DNA from: Geobacillus zalihae NBRC 101842
GTDB taxonomy: Bacteria > Bacillota > Bacilli > Bacillales > Anoxybacillaceae
Assembly: GCF_001544135.1 (NCBI RefSeq)
Contig: NZ_BCPV01000017.1
Span: forward strand, 1-59,046
Length of the DNA stretch: 59,046 nucleotides
Direction: 5' to 3'
The notes beneath the pieces are model-generated. The model did not search any database. It saw nothing but the letters and a program-made list of their open reading frames with translations, and had not been told where the DNA came from. Shown here in pieces: positions 51,916 to 59,046 of this stretch. Each line of letters begins with the position of its first letter. The stretch's first letter is position 1. The translations under genes were made by a program, and so were the position numbers.

Positions 51916-52023
51916 CGTGATACGGAACGACCAGCGATGGTAAAAAAGGATTGCCGTCGCTCGTTGTGTTGGTCAAAAAGTTATTCTGAAAAACTAAATA
52001 AAAAATCCTTTGTTTTGACCTTG

Positions 52024-52230
52024 TTAGGGTGCGAAATGTGAGTAGGAAGCAAAAAAACGGACCGGATACTCGAGCAGCCCGGCCCCCGCCACGATCGAAC
52101 CGAAAAAACTCGCCGCATATGCATTGAGCAAAAACGAAAGCCATACTTCCCTTGGTGAAAAAACGCGGAAGCTGAGCCCCAGCAAACCGATGCCCACCGC
52201 AGCAAGCAGCCAAAGGATCGAGTGTTCCAT
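52024..52230 (-). pseudogene. CBO0543-family membrane protein, truncated second copy
   Basis: The frame starts at 52230 (MEHSILWLLAAVGIGLLGLS) and matches the protein at 40091-40549 through WLSFLLNAYAASFFGSIVAG and YPVRFFASY, then runs into the end of the IS1634-like element and stops. About 60 of 150 residues remain, so one and a half membrane helices. The DNA for the second helix is nearly identical in both copies, while the first helix has diverged, giving a mosaic pattern. Confidence 0.85.
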
Positions 52231-52244
52231 CATAGCCCCCAAGC

Positions 52245-52402
52245 GCGAATGATGTCGATTTTTCTTTAGCATGGGATGAAAGAGGGGGGAGTATGTGAAA
52301 TTTTTGGTGTTTTCATTTTGCAACAGGCAATAGGCCTTAGAAACGACGGTCTTCTGTGTGTTCTTTCCTATGAAAAAAAGGCGAAATTTTGTAAAATGGT
52401 AG
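52245..52402 (-). repeat. Upstream conserved element of the CBO0543 gene, copy 2
   Basis: This partner of 40565-40722 has the same length and 58 identical consecutive bases. Here it lies between the truncated membrane gene and the divergent MazG-like gene, so it contains the promoters of both. Confidence 0.75.
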
Positions 52403-52429
52403 TATAGTTTTGTAAATGGAGGAATGGAC

Positions 52430-52756
52430 ATGCCGATATACAACAAACTCGTTCGCGACTGCATTCCAACCATTATTGAACAAGCGGGAAAAACGTTCAC
52501 AACCCGCATACTTGACGATGAAGAGTATAGGAAAGAACTGCAGAAAAAAGCGTTTGAGGAGCTTGAGGAATACGTCCAAGCGGAAACGGATGAGGCGGCT
52601 CTTGAAGAGCTCGCAGACGTGTTGGAAATTATCCATGCTTTGGCTGAATGCCATGGCGCTTCGATCGAGCAAGTGGAACAAATCCGCGCCAAAAAGGCAG
52701 AGAAGCGCGGCGGCTTTCGGGAGAAAATTTTCTTGATTGAGGTTCACGATGAGTAA
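52430..52756 (+). CDS. MazG-like nucleoside triphosphate pyrophosphohydrolase
   Basis: A 108-residue all-alpha NTP pyrophosphohydrolase. It begins MPIYNKLVRDCIPTIIEQAG, the start typical of the short HisE/MazG-like proteins often annotated as phosphoribosyl-ATP pyrophosphohydrolase-like. The Mg2+-binding acidic helices are AFEELEEYVQAET and ALEELADVLEIIHALAECHG (E-x-x-E and E-x-x-D). It would hydrolyse a (d)NTP or modified nucleotide to the monophosphate and PPi. The ATG at 52430 is used because GGAGG is 7 bases before it. Its last 8 bases overlap the start of the following PLD-helicase gene, so the two are translationally coupled. Confidence 0.85.
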   Translation: MPIYNKLVRDCIPTIIEQAGKTFTTRILDDEEYRKELQKKAFEELEEYVQAETDEAALEELADVLEIIHALAECHGASIEQVEQIRAKKAEKRGGFREKIFLIEVHDE

Positions 52757-55196
52757 GGTGAAGTTGATTTCGAGACGTCTTCTCGACAAGTTGCAGGAAC
52801 AGATGAGCCGCTCGTCGACGATATACATACTGACATCGTTTGCCATGAAGTCCGGGGTTCGCTTATTGAAGGACAGTTTGCGGGCAGCTGCAGGGCGGGG
52901 GGCGGATATCAAAATTTGCGTTGGTGATTACTTGTTTGTCACTCAGCCAGAGGCGTTGCGCGAGCTCATATCCATCCACCCGGACATCGAGGTCCGCTTG
53001 TATCGGAGTGAGGGAATTTCCTTTCATCCAAAAGCGTACCTATTTGAAGATACAGAAGGCGGCTACTTCATTGTCGGTTCTTCCAACTTGTCCCGTTCGG
53101 CGCTCACTGACGGTGTCGAATGGAACCTTGGGCTGGATAAGAGCGTTGATGAGGATGTATTTGCCGAAGCAATGGAGCAGTTTTTAAAGCTGTTTTACGC
53201 TCCGGAAACCGTGCCGGTCAATACTGAAACGGTCGATGACTATGAAAAACAGCATCAGGACTACCACCAGCGGCATCCCAATTTAGCCCGTATATGGGCG
53301 GAGACTGAGGAAATCGAGTTGATGCTTCCGACGGAAACGGAGAAGAAGCAAGAGGAGGAGACGGCGGACAAGGTCGATGTTGTCCATGAAACGGCGGCAC
53401 CATATGGAACGATCCAGCCGCGCTTTGCCCAAGTTGAGGCGTTGGAGCGATTGGAAGCTGCCTATGAAGAAGGATACGACAAAGCGATGGTTGTCATGGC
53501 GACCGGGCTGGGAAAAACATACTTGGCCGCTTTTTTTGCCCGCCGTTTTTCGCGGGTGCTGTTTATCGCCCATCGCGAAGAAATTCTTCGCCAGGCGAAG
53601 CAGTCGTTTGAACGCGTGATTCCTGATCGAACAGCAGGACTGTACGATGGCAACCAAAAAGACGGAGATGCCGACATGGTATTTGCCTCGATCTTTACAC
53701 TAAGCATGAAAAAACATTTGCATTCGTTTCGTCCCGACGCATTTGACTTGATCATTGTCGACGAGTTCCACCATGCGGCAGCCCGCTCGTACGAACGCGT
53801 CCTTCGTTATTTTCAGCCGAAATTTTTGCTTGGCATTACTGCTACTCCAGATCGGAGCGACAACAAAGACGTATACGCCCTTTGCGACGGAAATGTCGCG
53901 TATCGCATCGATTTTATCGAAGCGGTGCAGCGAGGGTGGCTGGCCCCCTTTCATTATTATGGGGTTTACGACGATACCGACTATTCGCAAATCAAATGGC
54001 TCGGCAACCGGTACGATGAAGAAGAATTGCTTCAAGCGCAGCTTCGCGAGGAGATGGCGGAGAAGATTTTGCGAGCGTGGGAGAAGTATAAGAAAACAAG
54101 GACGCTTGTCTTTTGTTCATCGATCAGGCAAGCTGATTTCCTGTCCGAATATTTCCAACGCCGCGGCTACCGGACGGTCAGCCTTCATTCAAAGCAGACG
54201 GCCATTTCGCGCCAGCAGGCCATTGCCATGTTGGAGCGCCGTGAATTGGATGCTATTTTCACCGTGGACTTATTCAATGAAGGAGTGGACATTCCTTCCG
54301 TTGATACGCTCTTATTTGTAAGGCCGACGGAATCATTAACTGTCTTCACCCAGCAAGTCGGGCGCGGGCTGCGGCTGTACAAAGGCAAGGATTACTGCGT
54401 CATTATCGACTTAATCGGAAACTACCGCAATGCGGATGTCAAACTGCGTCTGTTTGATACGCGGCGAGAGGAAACAAAGAAAACGGCGCGGGAACCCATT
54501 GTGCCAACCGTTCCAGAAACGTGCGAACTGCATCTTGATATACAAGCCATCCATCTTCTCGAAGAGATGCAGAAAAAACGCCAGCCGCGCAAAGAACGGC
54601 TGCTTGCTGATTATCGGGAGCTGAAACAGGAGCTTGGCAGACGGCCGACGTATTTGGAGTTGCATCTTCATGGCCGAAGTGAAGCGGCGGAGTACAAACA
54701 AGAGTTCGGATCTTATGTCGGCTTTTTATATTGGGCGGGGGAGTTGTCGGAGCTGGAAAAGGAAGTGTTCCGAAAATACGAACCATGGCTTGTTGAAGCG
54801 GAACGTACAGTGATGTCAAAAAGCTACAAAATGGTTGTTCTAAAAGCCATGCTTGAACGTGGACCGTCCGGGTGGCACCAACCAATTACACCGCAGGAGG
54901 CTGCCCCGTTTTTCCATCGGTATTTAACGGAAAAAGAATACCGAAAGCGCATCGATTTTTCCGACGGAGAAACGAAGCGCCTCTGGGAATATGACCAAGA
55001 AAAGGTGAGCCGGTTGATCGCCCGCATGCCGATGACGAAATGGAGCGGCAGTTCAAGGGGGCTGATTTCCTTTGAAAACAACGTGTTTGCGCTCCAATTT
55101 GCCATTGAGGACGAGCATCAAGAAATATTGCACAACTGGACAAAAGAGATTTGCGAGTATCGATTGCATGTGTATTTTGAAAGGAAGGGGGGATGA
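52749..55196 (+). CDS. Phospholipase D-like nuclease fused to SF2 helicase (DEAD/DEAH type)
   Basis: An 815-residue protein. Residues 1-160 form a PLD-like nuclease domain with the HxK motif at His93/Lys95 ([13 protein letters not shown]) and [10 protein letters not shown] at 110-119. A charged linker (about 190-215) follows. The SF2 helicase core has Walker [13 protein letters not shown] with Lys256, motif II DEFHH at 338-342, motif [13 protein letters not shown], motif [14 protein letters not shown] and motif [12 protein letters not shown]. The last 230 residues match no domain I can name. The layout resembles helicase-nuclease proteins of type I/III restriction and of defence islands. Its start overlaps the MazG-like gene, suggesting a two-gene unit. 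It follows an IS-rich island. Confidence 0.88.
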   Translation: MSKVKLISRRLLDKLQEQMSRSSTIYILTSFAMKSGVRLLKDSLRAAAGRGADIKICVGDYLFVTQPEALRELISIHPDIEVRLYRSEGISFHPKAYLFEDTEGGYFIVGSSNLSRSALTDGVEWNLGLDKSVDEDVFAEAMEQFLKLFYAPETVPVNTETVDDYEKQHQDYHQRHPNLARIWAETEEIELMLPTETEKKQEEETADKVDVVHETAAPYGTIQPRFAQVEALERLEAAYEEGYDKAMVVMATGLGKTYLAAFFARRFSRVLFIAHREEILRQAKQSFERVIPDRTAGLYDGNQKDGDADMVFASIFTLSMKKHLHSFRPDAFDLIIVDEFHHAAARSYERVLRYFQPKFLLGITATPDRSDNKDVYALCDGNVAYRIDFIEAVQRGWLAPFHYYGVYDDTDYSQIKWLGNRYDEEELLQAQLREEMAEKILRAWEKYKKTRTLVFCSSIRQADFLSEYFQRRGYRTVSLHSKQTAISRQQAIAMLERRELDAIFTVDLFNEGVDIPSVDTLLFVRPTESLTVFTQQVGRGLRLYKGKDYCVIIDLIGNYRNADVKLRLFDTRREETKKTAREPIVPTVPETCELHLDIQAIHLLEEMQKKRQPRKERLLADYRELKQELGRRPTYLELHLHGRSEAAEYKQEFGSYVGFLYWAGELSELEKEVFRKYEPWLVEAERTVMSKSYKMVVLKAMLERGPSGWHQPITPQEAAPFFHRYLTEKEYRKRIDFSDGETKRLWEYDQEKVSRLIARMPMTKWSGSSRGLISFENNVFALQFAIEDEHQEILHNWTKEICEYRLHVYFERKGG

Positions 55197-55269
55197 GAGA
55201 ACTCTTCTCTTTTTTATGGTAGTTTACGGTGATTGCAAGAAAATACTGTCGGGCATCAGATTCGAGCAA

Positions 55270-55581
55270 GTGGTTGTAAGCATGCGCCCGATTCCCCATA
55301 AGGATGTTGTCAGGGCGGTTCAAGTCACGAGCCGCTTCCCGTCTGTTCATGGTGCCCCTATTCATATTGGCGACCCGAAACTTATAGGGATTCATGATAT
55401 TTATAAGCCTGATTTTGGGGATCCGGTCACCATCCGTGAGGAGGAAACCCCGGTATTTTGGCCCTGTGGGGTCACCCCCCAAGCGGTTGCTATGGAAGTA
55501 AAGCCGGATATCATGATTACGCATGCCCCAGGACATATGTTTATTACCGATCTGCGCGATGAGCAGCTTGGGGTTTTATAA
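55270..55581 (+). pseudogene. C-terminal part of a YcsI/DUF1445 hydro-lyase (D-glutamate cyclase family)
   Basis: The segment [56 protein letters not shown] and [12 protein letters not shown] is the C-terminal half of the YcsI family (usual length about 260). The N-terminal half is absent; the open frame before 55270 is unrelated to the family and follows the helicase stop. I read it as a truncated relic. No strong ribosome binding site is present. Confidence 0.75.
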
Positions 55582-55668
55582 GCTGAACTGCCTGCTCTGG
55601 TTGGTGAATATCCGAAGTGGGAAGCTGTGAGGGTGCGGCTGTACGGCGGCTTTGCAGCAGCACATGCT

Positions 55669-55727
55669 CACCGCACTAGCAGTGAATGCTTGGCGTCTGG
55701 TTGTGCGGTGGGCCGCTCCTTTTTTTA
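55669..55727 (+). terminator. Terminator-like structure upstream of trpB
   Basis: The arms CACCGCAC (55669-55676) and GTGCGGTG (55703-55710) pair. An alternative short stem GCGG/CCGC leads directly into CCTTTTTTT. Alternative pairing before a T-run could mean attenuation, but the trpB promoter lies further downstream, so this more likely ends upstream transcription. Confidence 0.5.
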
Positions 55728-55753
55728 ATGTTTCAAAAAGTAAAAATTATTGA

Positions 55754-55782
55754 TTGACTTGCCTGTCAAAACAGTCTATTCT
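55754..55782 (+). promoter_or_regulatory. Promoter of trpB
   Basis: The -35 box TTGACT (55754-55759) and the -10 box TATTCT (55777-55782) are 17 bases apart, 41 bases before the start codon. Confidence 0.75.
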
Positions 55783-55823
55783 GTTACTGTTACGACTTTT
55801 AGGAAGCAGAGGAGAGATGAGCA

Positions 55824-56987
55824 ATGAGTGTAGCACAGGAAAAGAAAGGCTATTTCGGCGAGTTTGGCGGCAGCTTCGTTCCGCCTGAACTGCAGGAAGT
55901 GCTTGACTATTTGGAAGAGCAGTTTCTGAAATATAAAGATGACCCAGAATTCAATGAGGAGTTTCGAACCTACTTGCGGGAGTATGTCGGCCGTGAGAGT
56001 CCGCTGACGTTTGCGGCGCGGTTGACGGAGCGGCTCGGCGGGGCGAAGATTTATTTGAAACGTGAGGATTTAAACCATACCGGTTCGCATAAAATCAACA
56101 ACGTGATTGGGCAAATTTTATTGGCGAAGCGGATGGGCGCGAAGCGGGTCATTGCGGAGACAGGCGCAGGCCAGCACGGGGTGGCGACCGCTACCGCATG
56201 CGCCATGTTTGGCATCGATTGTACCATTTATATGGGAGAAGAAGATACGAAGCGCCAGGCGCTTAATGTGTTCCGCATGGAGCTGTTAGGGGCGAAAGTC
56301 GTGTCGGTCTCGAAAGGTCAAGGACGATTGAAGGATGCCGTGGACGAGGCGCTGAACGATCTTGTGCAAAACTATAAGACTACATTTTACTTGCTTGGTT
56401 CGGCGGTTGGTCCGCATCCGTACCCGTCGATGGTGAAACATTTTCAGTCGGTTATTAGCGAAGAGAGCAAGCGGCAGATTGTAGAGAAGGAAGGACGTCT
56501 TCCGGATGCGGTAGTGGCCTGCGTCGGCGGGGGAAGCAACGCCATCGGGGCGTTCGCCCACTACTTGGATGAACCGAGCGTGCGGCTCATCGGTGTCGAG
56601 CCGGAGAAGGCAGCGACGCTAACGAAGGGCGTTCCGGCCGTGTTGCATGGATTCAAGTGTTTGGTGCTCCTTGATGAAAATGGAAACCCGCAGCCGACAT
56701 ACTCGATTGCCGCCGGGCTTGATTACCCGGGCATTGGTCCGGAACATAGCTACTTGAAAGTGTCCGGGCGGGCTGAGTATTATACGGTCACGAACGAAGA
56801 AGTGCTTGAGGCGTTTCAACTGCTGTCTAAAACAGAAGGAATCATCCCAGCTCTCGAGAGCGCCCATGCGGTGGCGTACGCTATCAAGCTTGCGCCGACG
56901 TTAAGCAAAGACCAAATCATCATTGTGAATTTGTCGGGGCGCGGGGATAAGGATGTTGAGCAAGTGTTTTCCATGTTGCAATCGTGA
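55824..56987 (+). CDS. trpB: Tryptophan synthase beta subunit, stand-alone
   Basis: A PLP enzyme of 387 residues joining indole and L-serine to make tryptophan. The PLP lysine is Lys90 in [14 protein letters not shown], the catalytic Glu lies in [13 protein letters not shown], the phosphate-binding loop is [12 protein letters not shown], and the end has [13 protein letters not shown]. Motifs are those of the TrpB1 class. It stands alone with its own promoter and terminator; no trpA or other trp gene is adjacent. It may be a second copy besides a trp operon, serving indole salvage or a related beta-substitution. The start ATG follows AGAGGAGAG. Confidence 0.9.
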   Translation: MSVAQEKKGYFGEFGGSFVPPELQEVLDYLEEQFLKYKDDPEFNEEFRTYLREYVGRESPLTFAARLTERLGGAKIYLKREDLNHTGSHKINNVIGQILLAKRMGAKRVIAETGAGQHGVATATACAMFGIDCTIYMGEEDTKRQALNVFRMELLGAKVVSVSKGQGRLKDAVDEALNDLVQNYKTTFYLLGSAVGPHPYPSMVKHFQSVISEESKRQIVEKEGRLPDAVVACVGGGSNAIGAFAHYLDEPSVRLIGVEPEKAATLTKGVPAVLHGFKCLVLLDENGNPQPTYSIAAGLDYPGIGPEHSYLKVSGRAEYYTVTNEEVLEAFQLLSKTEGIIPALESAHAVAYAIKLAPTLSKDQIIIVNLSGRGDKDVEQVFSMLQS

Positions 56988-56990
56988 AGA

Positions 56991-57042
56991 AAGCAGGCGG
57001 TTGTTCACGACGGTGTTCGCGTGAAGCCGCCTGCTTATTTGT
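56991..57042 (+). terminator. Terminator of trpB
   Basis: A perfect 10-bp stem AAGCAGGCGG / CCGCCTGCTT with a 26-base loop is followed by ATTTGT, starting 4 bases after the stop. Confidence 0.65.
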
Positions 57043-57196
57043 GATCATCTTCCGCCGAGAAAATCTCGCTTTTACCCGTAAATGTAAGTCGGGATGAATC
57101 CGGGCTTCCTTTGCGAATCTCCCTATTGCCCCCAATGGGCAAAAAGTATACAATGGATGTAAATAGAACAAACGTTCTTTTTGAGGAGGGAGGGCT

Positions 57197-58309
57197 ATGC
57201 ACAAAGCCTATCGCTTTCGGCTGTATCCCACCCGAACACAGGCAAAACTCCTCAACGAGACGATTGGGTGCTGCCGATTTGTGTACAATCACTTTTTGGC
57301 CGAGTGGAAGGAGACGTATGAAACCACGGGAAAAGGACTCGGCTACAACGAGTGTTCCAAACGATTGACAGCTTTGAAGAAAACCCTTCCATGGCTGAAA
57401 ACCCCTGATTCAACCGCCTTGCAAAACGCACTGCAGCAGTTGGCCGAGGCGTTTGACCGGTTCTTCGAGGGAACGGCGAACGCTCCCCGCTTCAAAAGCA
57501 AAAAACACCCGAACCAATCGTACACCGCCCAGTGCAACTACCCAAAGAACGGACGCCCTACGATCGAAGTGGACGGCCATCGGTTGAAACTTCCCAAGCT
57601 CGGATGGGTGAAGTTCGCCAAAAGCCGCGAGGTGGAAGGCCGCATTCTCTCCGCCACGATTCGTCGAAATCGAGCGGGGAAGTATTTCGTCTCCATTCTC
57701 GTGGAAACGGATATTCCCCCATTGCCCCAAACCGACAAGAAAGTGGGCGTCGATTTGGGGTTGAAACAGATCGTAGTGCTTTCCACAGGCGAAACGATCG
57801 AACACCCCCGGTATTGGCGCCGGTATGAAGAAAAGCTCGCCTACTGGCAGCGGGTGATGGCTCGTCGAAAGCCAGGCGGTTCGAACTGGGAGAAAGCCCG
57901 TTTGAAAGTGGCCAAGCTTCATGAAAAAATCTCCAACTGCCGGAACGATTTCCTGCACAAACTGTCCACCCGCCTCATCCGCGAAAACCAAGTGGTGTGC
58001 GTGGAGGACTTGCGTGTTAGGAACATGCAAAAGAATCGCAAGCTGGCTAAATCCATTTCCGATTCCGCGTGGGGGAGTTTTCTTCGCATGCTCGAGTATA
58101 AAGCGACATGGTACGGGCGGACGGTGGTTCGTGTTGCGAGCACGTTTCCCTCGAGTCAATTGTGCTCGTGCTGCGGGCATCGGCACGTCGAGGTGAAATC
58201 GCTTGGCATTCGCGAGTGGGTGTGCCCCGCCTGCGGAGCCGAACATGACCGGGACCATAACGCTGCCCGGAATATTCTAAATGAAGGGCTTCGACTGCTG
58301 TCGTTGTAG
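57197..58309 (+). CDS. tnpB: TnpB, RNA-guided RuvC endonuclease (IS605 OrfB)
   Basis: A 370-residue TnpB, the Cas12 ancestor family. The N-terminal domain starts [20 protein letters not shown], with [20 protein letters not shown]. The RuvC residues are Asp186 ([12 protein letters not shown]), Glu270 ([12 protein letters not shown]) and Asp353 ([11 protein letters not shown]). The zinc finger has CSCCGH and CPACG pairs (about 327-345). All are intact, so it should be active as a guide-RNA-directed nuclease that favours retention of the element. The ATG follows GAGGAGGGAGG. No TnpA is encoded nearby. Confidence 0.93.
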   Translation: MHKAYRFRLYPTRTQAKLLNETIGCCRFVYNHFLAEWKETYETTGKGLGYNECSKRLTALKKTLPWLKTPDSTALQNALQQLAEAFDRFFEGTANAPRFKSKKHPNQSYTAQCNYPKNGRPTIEVDGHRLKLPKLGWVKFAKSREVEGRILSATIRRNRAGKYFVSILVETDIPPLPQTDKKVGVDLGLKQIVVLSTGETIEHPRYWRRYEEKLAYWQRVMARRKPGGSNWEKARLKVAKLHEKISNCRNDFLHKLSTRLIRENQVVCVEDLRVRNMQKNRKLAKSISDSAWGSFLRMLEYKATWYGRTVVRVASTFPSSQLCSCCGHRHVEVKSLGIREWVCPACGAEHDRDHNAARNILNEGLRLLSL

Positions 58310-58416
58310 GGCGGCTGAACCGTGGGACGCACGGGGATGGCTTGGCGGACATCCTGCCGCGGGGCGGGTGTTCCCAAGAATCTCCCACCTCGAAATGCGG
58401 GCGGGAGAGCGTTCAA
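58230..58416 (+). ncRNA. Probable TnpB guide RNA (reRNA/omegaRNA) region
   Basis: TnpB guide RNAs come from the 3' end of tnpB through the right end of the element, with the guide taken from the flank. Here the tnpB tail and the 107 non-coding bases after it are GC-rich and hairpin-forming, ending at GTTCAA. The guide would begin at 58417 (CTGAACGGAGAGGG). The 5' limit is only approximate. Confidence 0.6.
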
Positions 58417-58430
58417 CTGAACGGAGAGGG

Positions 58431-58463
58431 ATTATAAGGCCGCTTGTTTGCAGCGGCCTTAGT
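58431..58463 (-). terminator. Terminator-like hairpin downstream of the collagen-like gene
   Basis: A perfect 9-bp stem AAGGCCGCT / AGCGGCCTT with a 7-base loop is followed on the minus strand by ATAATC. It may be the end of the exosporium gene transcript, 45 bases past its stop. Confidence 0.55.
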
Positions 58464-58506
58464 TGAGCGCTTCAATGAGCCGCAGCCTTGGTATCACAGT
58501 GAGGCG

Positions 58507-59046
58507 CTAACTAATCGCCACTCCTGCGCTCGCATATCCCGTGACGGAAGCGGCGATTGAAAGGCCGGAAGTGGTGATGAAAAACGCCATGAGCAGCCGG
58601 TCGCCAGCATTGACAGGCACGTTTAATCCTGTGATGATGCCGCTGGCGTTTTGGGCTAGGGAGATGGGAAAGGTGATTGATGGCGTTAATGTAATGAGCG
58701 TGCCTGGAATAGGCGAAAATACGTTGCTGGATGGAGAAGTGGCGATATACAATTGAGCGCGGATCGTAGCTGTTCCTAAAAGCGCTGTGCCTGTTGTAGC
58801 GGAAAAATTGGCTGCGACAGCAGTAATGATTCCTGAACGCGGGATGGTAAAGGAAAAATTCGATGTGCCGCCAAGGTTTATCGTTCCTCCCACTAAACTG
58901 ATGCTTGAAGCAGCGTTTCCAAATCCGATCAAACTTGTGGTGTCGGCCAACCCGGCTATAGTGGCGGTCAAGACAACCGTTGTTCCTGAAGCGAATGGAA
59001 TGATGGCTCCTGCTCCAGCCGGTCCCGTCGGCCCTGTGGGTCCTTG
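58507..59046 (-). CDS. BclA-like collagen-repeat exosporium/spore-surface protein, 5' end outside window
   Basis: The visible 179 codons are the C-terminal part. At the window edge the frame encodes collagen-like triplets (GPTGPTGPAGAGA), followed by a beta-rich domain like the C-terminal trimerisation domain of BclA-family glycoproteins (IIPFASGTTVVLTATIAGLA, then NFSFTIPRSGIITAVAANFS and PGTLITLTPSITFPISLAQN). Such proteins form hair-like fibres on spores. The N-terminal part, including any exosporium-targeting leader and most triplets, lies beyond 59046. The host is thus likely to have a decorated spore surface. Confidence 0.85.
   Translation of the reverse strand, partial: QGPTGPTGPAGAGAIIPFASGTTVVLTATIAGLADTTSLIGFGNAASSISLVGGTINLGGTSNFSFTIPRSGIITAVAANFSATTGTALLGTATIRAQLYIATSPSSNVFSPIPGTLITLTPSITFPISLAQNASGIITGLNVPVNAGDRLLMAFFITTSGLSIAASVTGYASAGVAIS

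Larger units (their letters stand above)
50439..52043 (+). mobile_element. IS1634-like insertion sequence
   Basis: A 1.6-kb element has perfect 18-bp terminal repeats ACTCACATTTCGCACCCT (50439-50456) and AGGGTGCGAAATGTGAGT (52026-52043). A second copy of the left end lies at 50388-50405. It interrupts the IS982 transposase on its left and a CBO0543-family gene on its right; no target duplication is visible, which fits a rearrangement after insertion. Confidence 0.8.
57086..58416 (+). mobile_element. IS605-type element carrying tnpB only
   Basis: The unit holds tnpB without tnpA. The right end is marked by the hairpin around 58381-58407 (CTCCC-CC / GG-GGGAG) and GTTCAA at 58411-58416, the usual TCAA-type end. 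The left end is uncertain; an imperfect hairpin AAGTCGGG / CCGGGCTT at 57086-57107 is the best candidate, and the true boundary may lie up to 20 bases further left. Confidence 0.65.

Noticed and set aside
55582-55730. A tryptophan T-box or trp attenuator upstream of trpB.
   Set aside because: No AGGGTGGNACCGCG core or specifier loop is seen, and a good promoter lies downstream of the hairpin.
1-59046. CRISPR array.
   Set aside because: No regularly spaced direct repeats of 24-40 bases with unique spacers were seen; repeats found are IS ends, short tandem copies and operators.

Overview
The window looks like chromosome of a thermophilic, spore-forming Bacillaceae species, most likely Geobacillus. 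The backbone is about 52-55% GC with strong AGGAGG-type ribosome binding sites. It carries a small acid-soluble spore protein gene (sspH), an SdpR/SdpI pair, AmpS, GlsA, Uma2 and Rpn-family genes, and a collagen-like exosporium protein. The species call is inference from gene content and composition.

Layout. (1) Bases 1-4.9 kb are an AT-rich accessory stretch: a SIR2-domain protein typical of phage defence, an IS3-family element broken by a single-base insertion, a membrane-anchored protein of unknown function, and scar-like debris including a piece resembling the 5' half of tRNA-Arg. (2) 5-24.7 kb is backbone: a 925-residue TPR/degenerate-GTPase protein, aminopeptidase AmpS, a Na+/solute symporter, HpaB, a GGDEF remnant, DoxX, an acyl-CoA synthetase with an acyl-CoA carboxyltransferase, the sdpR-sdpI-yhfC-VOC operon with a clear promoter and operator array, sspH, bioF behind a BirA-type palindrome, tRNA-Pro, two divergent Uma2 genes, and glsA with a small acidic partner. 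(3) 24.7-28.8 kb (binding protein and two permeases of a sugar ABC importer) and 34.2-39.6 kb (LacI regulator, two Gfo/Idh/MocA dehydrogenases, ThuA, TIM-barrel isomerase/epimerase) are two halves of one inferred sugar regulon, joined by four copies of the 14-bp palindrome TGTAATCGATTACA. Between them lie MaoC, an MFS transporter, an IscB element inserted in the 3' end of an acetyltransferase gene, and an Rpn-family nuclease. (4) 40-52.4 kb is an IS-rich, AT-rich island: an intact IS630, a relic of a nitrile hydratase beta gene in front of an amidase, a compact ethanolamine cluster (eutA-eutB-eutC-permease, with no microcompartment genes), an IS982-type element cut by an IS1634-like element, and a truncated second copy of a CBO0543-family membrane gene that also sits on the left side of the island. 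(5) 52.4-59 kb holds a MazG-like pyrophosphohydrolase overlapping a phospholipase-D/SF2-helicase gene (a candidate two-gene defence module), a hydro-lyase fragment, a stand-alone trpB, a TnpB element, and the 3' part of a BclA-like gene running off the window.

Two RNA-guided nuclease families (IscB and TnpB) are present with intact catalytic residues and recognisable guide-RNA regions. The most notable points are the IscB insertion whose removal restores the acetyltransferase reading frame, the MazG plus PLD-helicase pair, and the palindrome-defined split sugar regulon. Stretches over 300 bases without a recognised gene are 4640-5003, 21682-21996, 24803-25112 (apart from the second operator), 33885-34226, 42006-42467 and 44105-44451; apart from the sites listed I see nothing functional in them.
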